Shown here: piece after piece, positions 57,560 through 64,000 of the stretch
Position numbering within the stretch: the stretch's first letter is position 1
Layout of the letters: each line of letters opens with the position of its first letter
From: Onchidella celtica
Lineage: Eukaryota > Mollusca > Gastropoda > Systellommatophora > Onchidiidae
Assembly: GCA_963931925.1 (NCBI GenBank)
Contig: OZ007575.1
Span: 33,410,837 to 33,474,836, forward strand
Direction: 5' to 3'
DNA: 64,000 bases
Made by a program: the position numbers and the translations under genes
Notes under the pieces: model-generated
What the model was told of the DNA's origin: nothing
Databases searched by the model: none
Seen by the model: only the letters and a program-made list of their open reading frames with translations

Positions 57560-59398
57560 AACGGAACCAGTGAGGCATTACTCTGGTACCCAGTTGGGGG
57601 TTGGGGGGGGGGGGAGGTGCAGTATCCCACCAGAACACCCGCCTGAGTTGCCATTATGTTTACCCAATTTAACAAAGTTGGTGAAGAATGCACAGTGTTT
57701 ACAGCATGTGGGCAGCAAATGGTGTAGTAAGTTTTGAAGGCAGTTGGTGTAATATGCCAATTGCCAAAATTCACAGAAGCAAAACATCAACTTTACAAGG
57801 TTTCAGAGTAAAGTGTATGTTGTTAACAAGCATAACACTGTTAAATATCAGACCTGGCCATATATATAAAACGGGGCCATATATATATAACGGCCATTTT
57901 TCTTGAAAGTCCTGAACCCCACCTTTCTCCGTCGTTCTCCGCCCCTGCGATTGATGAACTGACTTCAGAATGTGCCAATAAAACAATGGCGTAATTAAGA
58001 TTGCTTCTTTTCTTGTCTAAATGTGAACTCGTCTTCTGTTTCAGTGAGTGAAGTTTACTAACCACCGTTCAAAGTGAATATAATACAACAGCACCAGCGC
58101 TTGTAAATTATCAGCTTCAGTTTTGATGTTGTCCATAGCAGTGTAAGTTTCTGTCATGCTTAACTGATATATTTTTGTGCACAACATTTTATCCTCTGAT
58201 GAGATTTGAGGCGTGTTCTTATAATAAATGTGAGTTAGCTGAATTCAGAATTCCATGTCTTCATATTTATTCTACATGGTCGATAAATCAGTCAACTTTT
58301 GAACAGGTTTGTCAACAGGATCTTAATTAACCGATATGCACTAAGTGAATTGGGTGCCGAATGTGTTAATTACAGCTGTCTATTCTAGCACTGCAGATAT
58401 TGACGAGGTTCCCATCATTTGGTTGAATGAGAAACTGTTGGGATAGACTTGCAGAGGAAATATAAAAAAATAATTATATCACATGTAATTATTTATTCTA
58501 ATTTCCACACTCATTATAATTTATTATCTTACGATTATTTTTACAAGACGATTGACTGGACGCTGATAAAAGTTCACACATTTTTATGTAACATGTAACT
58601 TTTGGGGGGGAAAAAAATTATTGTAGATTCGAGGACACGATCTTTTTAATGTTTGTTAATATTAGGTTCGTTACAGGAAAACAGCCATGTGTAACTGTAC
58701 AGGTGCTGACCAGCTACACGCGTGCTAATGCTTGTTTATTCACATGTGTCGTGAGCAGGAGAATAAAATTTGCGTCGTCGTTAATTAAAAGTTGTTCTAA
58801 TTTTTGTCGGCCGTTAGATTCCAAAACATGTTTGGTAGATTAATTAAGTAATCAAATATGTTGGATTAATTAAATACCGTAATCAAATGCTGAGATTTTT
58901 TTTTATTTTGGTCTCAGAACTTCCAGTCATCAATCAGCCAAGAGTTTCAACGCAATTTTAAGTTATTTCTTTCGCCATGTTGATTCAGACATATTCGTAG
59001 TTGTTGTTTTTTTTTGGGGGGGGGGGGGGGTCTTCAATGTAAACCACAGATGTCAATGTATTGTGCGGTCTACGTTCCGTAAGACCGTAATATCGTCATT
59101 TACTTGTTTAATGCATTATTTAGTAGGCGTGAATGCCAGTGAAAACGCACTGGACCCGAACACAAGACCTGAATGCAAATAATTTACATGTATATCCAAG
59201 TTATTTCATTTTAGTTGCGTCCATATTCAAACGTCTCACACAGTCAACTTTGCAGTCTTAACTGACTTCATACCACGATTTTACATGTATTTTGTTGTGT
59301 ACAGGCGTACGAGTATTCTCATCTTTCGGTTCACTTCTAGGCTTTTCCTTTGTCCACGGATAATTATACAATCTACTTAGTGTTGCAACCAATTCATC
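57560..59398. other. Non-coding; may hold the missing 5' exon of the Ig-ApeC gene
   Basis: AT-rich, with a poly-G run at 59014-59030. No first exon could be assigned; donor-like GTGAGT occurs at 58045 and 58229, but without a convincing coding context. Confidence 0.4.
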
Positions 59399-59621
59399 TA
59401 AGCTGAGACGTGCACCAGTCGATTTTGACTGGTTGATTGATGACGTCACGAGACTTAGTTGAAATGAGATTTTACCAGCTGGATGGTGACGTCACGGCCT
59501 TAAGTTTCGATGAGGAGAAAACTAGATGGCGAGTACGCGAGACCTCATTGAAACTATAGGTTGTAACGTCACCCCATCCAGTTTGTTTGGTCGATCAAAA
59601 TCGGCTGACCCGCCTAGGTTT
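59399..59621. mobile_element. Fold-back family 1 copy upstream of the Ig-ApeC exon
   Basis: It starts AAGCTGAGACGTGCACCAGTCG and ends TCGGCTGACCCGCCTAGGTT, with internal inverted blocks. Two perfect TGACGTCA palindromes lie at 59441-59448 and 59487-59494. These match the cAMP-response element consensus and lie 270-325 bp before the exon start. This is the cleanest copy of the family in the window. Confidence 0.7.
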
Positions 59622-59734
59622 GCACTACCACTTCGTCTTTTACTACCTAACGAGGCCGATCAACCACGAAGTAGATATAGTTTTTGTTTCATTCATGATT
59701 GATGAAGAATTTATTCATTTTTTCCATTCATTCT

Positions 59735-59762
59735 AGAAGCACTTTCTTGTTTACGTCCACAG
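59735..59762 (+). promoter_or_regulatory. 3' splice acceptor of the Ig-ApeC exon
   Basis: A pyrimidine-rich tract (CTTTCTTGTTTACGTCCACAG) ends with AG at 59761-59762. The downstream frame is open at once with a hydrophobic signal-peptide-like sequence but has no ATG there, and an in-frame stop lies at 59703-59705. An upstream exon must supply the start codon. Confidence 0.75.
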
Positions 59763-61171
59763 GTGTTTCCCCAGTTTCTCATTGTAACTCTTTGCCTAAC
59801 TACGGTGTTCGACCTGTCTATGACAATCCGTCTTGTAGCCACGCCCGGTGTTATTCAACCCGTCAACACCAGCGTGTCTCTACAATGCCAGGATGATGAA
59901 AGCACAAACCATGACATTGTGGAAATCTCTCGTATTCGTATTCTGAAACAAGATCATGGGCAGTGGAATGTCCTGGCGGAGCTGCTGACGCACGACTCTG
60001 ACGTCCAGGCTGGTCCAGGAGTCGTGGCCACGGGCGTCATTGGCCATGTGAACGAAACATATCTAAACGTGACGTGGCACCAGGCAACCAATCAAACAGC
60101 TGGACAGTACAGGTGTGATCTGATAGGCTTCAAATCCAACCAGGATGTCGTCATGTTGAAATCTTCCATTGCGGTCATCGTTCGCCACAATGTCACTGCC
60201 CAGGAAGTGCTGGACATTGTGAACGGGCTCAAGGATGAACTTCATAAAGATCTGCAGAATCAGAGAAAAGAGTTGGAAACTCAGTTGGCGTCTATGGAAC
60301 AAACCATCGGTTCTTTAACCGATCAGCCGAACAACCTAACCCACGAACAGACAGAACTCAATGGTTACGTACAGATCATGATTAGATACTTACAAACACA
60401 TTTCTCTGATCAAATTCAGATTTCTATGACTAATGTCTCTGACCAACTCCTCGACAAGATTGAAGAGCTGAACAAAACGTTGACACATTTGCTGGAAGAA
60501 GGCTTGACCCCAAAGCGAGAAATACCCTGGCCAGAGGGTAGCTATGCCCTACTTCAGCCACTGTCCGGATGCTCGACCCACATAGACGACGGTGTCTGGA
60601 ACACCAGGTATGTCAAACTCCATACAGAATCTTCCTACACAGCCCTAATGGTAACAAGGTATCGCCTTCTTCTCACCTGGCCACGCCCATTGTAGCAACA
60701 AGTGGAACCCAAAACTTTCTGTATCAGCATTTCTGCATGACAAACACCAGCCAGTCAGTCCAGGGAAACCCTTGGCCACTTGGATCATATTGCATAAACA
60801 GAATGGGCGACGTTTGTCCACAAGGCTTTCATTCTGGCTACATCCAATACGATGAATCTGATGAGTCTTGGAGCGGCGCAGCATCTGCCATTCATCCAGA
60901 CCGACAAGTGACTATTGGCTCCGACCTGTTCTACTGTTGTCGCTCTGACGAGCAGCCTTCAAACCCCATGATCCTCCCGACGTCTTTGCCCTTTTATCTA
61001 TACAGATTTGGAGGAAAATGCCAAGAGGTAGAGGGCATGAATGTGGCAACGGACTTCATGGAAGTGGATACCGAGGGTTTCCGGAAATTGGATGCCTACG
61101 AAAATGTTTATCATCCTGATGGGCAAACCAACAATGTCATTTTACAGTTATGTTACTATTCTAAGGCATAG
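59763..61171 (+). CDS. Ig domain - coiled coil - ApeC (apextrin-like) secreted protein, frame interrupted
   Basis: Probable secreted immune recognition protein. Counting from the first exon codon: residues 1-20 are hydrophobic (FLIVTLCLTTVF), the end of a signal peptide; 22-141 form an Ig domain with Cys42 and Cys118 (TAGQYRC) and the SRIRI strand typical of molluscan FREP-like Ig domains; 145-247 are a heptad-rich coiled coil; from 256 an ApeC domain starts WPEGSYALLQPLSGC. The frame then shifts at about 60630-60650. The other frame completes ApeC: FCMTN, WPLGSYC, CPQGFHSGY, FYCCR, LPFYLYRFGGKC, LQLCYYSK and a stop at 61169-61171. Eight ApeC cysteines are present. Eight N-glycosylation sequons lie in the Ig and stalk parts. 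ApeC domains are known to bind peptidoglycan in some animals; that role here is inference. The start codon lies in an unseen upstream exon. An ATTAAA at 61356 could be the poly(A) signal. The shift may be a sequence error, an allele or pseudogenisation. Confidence 0.9.
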
Positions 61172-64000
61172 AGAAGTTACATTTCACTCCCTTTTAACCT
61201 TTCTTGACTCGGTATCTGGACTTCGAAAGCAAACGTGATACATGATGCAAATACTGTGTACATAAATTTGTTCCAGATCGTCGATAAAAATTTAACACGA
61301 AAAGAAATTGCGAAAAACATCCCTACCGCTGTCTTCCAGTTTGTTTGGTCAGTTAATTAAAGGCATTCTGTTTATGAAGCCATCCGCATCCGCATCATGT
61401 CCAAAAATATCGTTACTTAAATATTATATTAAATAATGATCTTTCCAATATATCTGGTGAACGGAAATCCGTGCCTTGCTTCCGATACACCATTGGCATC
61501 GTTTAAACACCTTGGGTAAATCGGAAAACGATTGCATTTCAATTTTTAATTCATTAAATCGATAACGCTACCAGGATAGATGTTTCATGATCGTTGTAAT
61601 AATAGTAATATTATTTAAATCCTGAACCACTACACATTACGCACAACGGTCGTACAAGTGCCCCTAAACATCTTTAAAAAAACAACAACAGAATTTCGTA
61701 CAAAATTTGTAAGGATGCCATAGGCTTGAGATAGTTAATATCTTTTCGTGTGTGTGTGTGTGTGTGTGTAAAATTTTTATGTTTACCTGCATAAAATATT
61801 ACATTATTTTAATTTTTTTTCAGAAACTACCAATGTTGGTTAAGTTTGGAATGTATAACTTAACCACTACCATGAAATTTTGGGAATCATTTTGTGACGA
61901 GAATGATTTGCTATTTTGGTTAAATAAAAATGAAAAAAATATTTAAAAATAGAGTGTATCTTAATCTATTTTGGTTGTCTGTATATCTGCCGGTTGTTGT
62001 TGTGCTCTGTGCTATTGTTGCACAAAATGTTGTCCTGTCAGCAAACTGATCGACTACACATTCGAAAATTGTGCAATCGCAATAGGAATACCACCACCAT
62101 ACGACATAACACACAGATGTAGTCAGTAATGAAAGCAAAATAATTATGGAAAAACGATCTTGTCAACAACGGAGTTGGAGAGTAGTTTTCGTAGACGTGA
62201 ATGGTGAACATGTAAGTGGGTCAGGTCGATTTCATAAAAACAGTATCGGCGATGATGGTAGTACGTTATGCAAAATAAATATTTCTGGTGCACTTTCATG
62301 TCACAGCGTTGGTATTAATGATACCATGATATTCTCTCAGAGCTGAGTAATAACATTAAAAAAAGCTGTTGGTTTCAAAAAGCCGACGTCCGTGACAAGA
62401 CGTAACAAGAATAGACTGTACAGTGTACATGTACTATACAATGAATAAATTTTAATTCCCGTCCATCATTCCTTACACAAAACATAACTTTCTCTTCTTT
62501 TCCCTCTCCCTGTTTTTCAGTATTTGCGACACTGCTGAACTAGAACTAAACTGGATACTGATCATGTCAGTGAGTGTGAAGAGTGAAAGGATTAAAAAAA
62601 AAACATCGTGAGGTGAAATGAAGGAAATAATTGTACATGAAAACCAAAAACAAAAAAAAATGGCCACAGGAAAGTGCTGGCGGCGGGTTGATATTGATGC
62701 TGACAATGATAATTAAAAGAATAAAACATACACTATAAGTGATAACGAATAATTATGATTTTTAAAAAAAAGTACAATGATAAGACAAAAACATGCAGAA
62801 AAATTGGTGATGACGTTGATAATTATGAAATTAATGAAAATAGTGCAGCAGCAGAGACAAACGATGATAAAGAATGGAATGAAACTGTGTGCCGTACCAA
62901 CAGACAAAAATTGGCGTGATCAGTGTTAAGTCATACTTAGTGTTGAAGAAAAACTTTGTAGTTCTTACTTTTTCACTCCTACACTTCAGTACGGTTTCTA
63001 ATTTGTGTGTACTGCAAACTGCCACTCGTTAATACAGCCATTTCTCATTTGAAATTCCTTTTTGTGTAAGAGATTAAGAAATAATAACAAATGATTTTCA
63101 TAATTTTTGCGAAAAAAATTTGACGTCAATTATTATTTAGCATAATTACCATAGTGCCAAAACTTTTTGTTAAGGCAATAATATAACAAACGGTTTTTGA
63201 CCTTCACGGGGAGTGATTTACTCAGCAGCTCTCCAGCCCCCCCCCCCTCCCCCAAAGTAACAAAAGGGATTCATGAACGTGTTTTTATCACAATGCAGAC
63301 CCCCTCACAATGCTATATCACAAACAAGCCCCCCGCGATAAGGCGGGGCTTGGAGACCATTGTTCAGAAAGCAAAAGGACCGGACCGATTTGGCAAAGCC
63401 TGGCAAATCAATGCTTTATTGTGACATATGGGGCACGGTAAGATGGAATTGTTGTGTCGCTGCCCGATTGATCTCGGCCGATTAAATATTACTTTTTCTT
63501 TACCTGTCGATTTTTCTGAAGCTTTTGGTTATCGCTCTTTATTTTTCTTTACTCTTGCCTGAGGCTTTCATTGTTAAGTGATGTAAAGCACAGAGCACTT
63601 GGGTATTGTTACCAACTCATACGCTGACTTGCGATCTATTGTGTAGTGTTTAAGGAAAAATCCAAATCTGATTAATCTGGCTTTATTCATTCATTGTTTC
63701 GTTTGCTTTTTCTCTTAGAAGCTTTAAGTTTATGAGCTGCGGGGATAGCTTCAACTGAAACTACCGAACTTACTAAATCTTGTTCAAACGTATAGGGCTT
63801 ACATTTTATGTTCTGAAAGAATAAGAACGCGGAGAGAGAGTGGATCTTCTTCGACGTTTCTGATCTAGTTAGGAAAAAACACGCTTATGAACTAGATATA
63901 GATAATCTATACTACTGAAATACCCATTCTATTTATCTGTCTGAACCCTCAAATACACAACCATTTCTGTACCTATAGTAACCAAACGTTTGGTACAGGT
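61172..64000. other. AT-rich 3' flank, no further gene recognised
   Basis: (GT)n at 61750-61769 and poly-C at 63237-63252 are the only simple repeats of note. An ATG-initiated 66-codon frame at 62146-62346 (MEKRSCQQRSW...) has no recognised domain. A GTAAAGCACAGAGCACTTGGG patch near 63582 resembles a degraded SINE tail. Confidence 0.45.

Noticed and set aside
59763..59765. GTG as a start codon for the Ig-ApeC protein
   Set aside because: Animal nuclear genes essentially start at ATG; the GTG follows an AG acceptor and is better read as the first codon of an internal exon.
59699..59896. ATG frame MKNLFIFSIHSRS just before the Ig-ApeC exon
   Set aside because: It is out of frame with the Ig domain and crosses the splice acceptor; its later part is a shadow of the Ig frame.

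Overview
The window looks like metazoan nuclear DNA from a repeat-rich genome, most likely a mollusc and probably a gastropod. The arguments are a gene with a FREP-like immunoglobulin (Ig) domain and an apextrin C-terminal (ApeC) domain, tRNA-derived SINEs, many small terminal-inverted-repeat (TIR) elements, long GA/CT and poly-G/C tracts, and almost no open reading frame of gene size. Nothing prokaryotic is present: no operons, no CRISPR array, and no rRNA or free-standing tRNA gene that I can support. The species assignment is inference.

Only one gene is recognisable. At 59763-61171 (+) a long exon encodes the end of a signal peptide, one Ig domain, a coiled-coil stalk and an ApeC domain. 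It is preceded by a good splice acceptor and broken by a frameshift inside ApeC. The layout copies molluscan immune lectins (FREP, CREP and related Ig-lectins) with ApeC in place of the usual lectin head. A second probable coding exon, unrecognised, lies on the minus strand at 26645-26919.

The rest is mostly mobile and repeated DNA. (1) 3.4-8.4 kb: a hAT-like element with an 8-bp target duplication, a fold-back element with another element nested in it, and an unusual TIR element set between ~100-bp direct repeats. (2) One long-terminal-repeat (LTR) family occurs as solo LTRs at 9969-11282, 40598-41801 and 45747-47021, each with TG...CA ends and a perfect 5-bp target duplication, and as a two-LTR element at 22754-25524. 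(3) That two-LTR element is inserted inside a 29-bp minisatellite of exactly 71 + 5 units (20690-25669). (4) SINEs lie at 17972, 37411 and 55472. (5) A TATA box plus a tRNA-Leu-type primer-binding site mark a different LTR element at 42.6-43.5 kb. (6) Further hAT-like TIR elements lie at 31760, 32367, 50446 and 51402. (7) A 31-bp minisatellite lies at 52.2-52.9 kb and a decayed RTE-like LINE 3' end at 57166-57556. A 200-N assembly gap (47314-47513) sits in a GA-rich tandem repeat.

Some of the long open frames are produced by microsatellites, minisatellites, LTRs or the N gap rather than by genes, and many apparent starts are not ATG, so I have not annotated them as genes.
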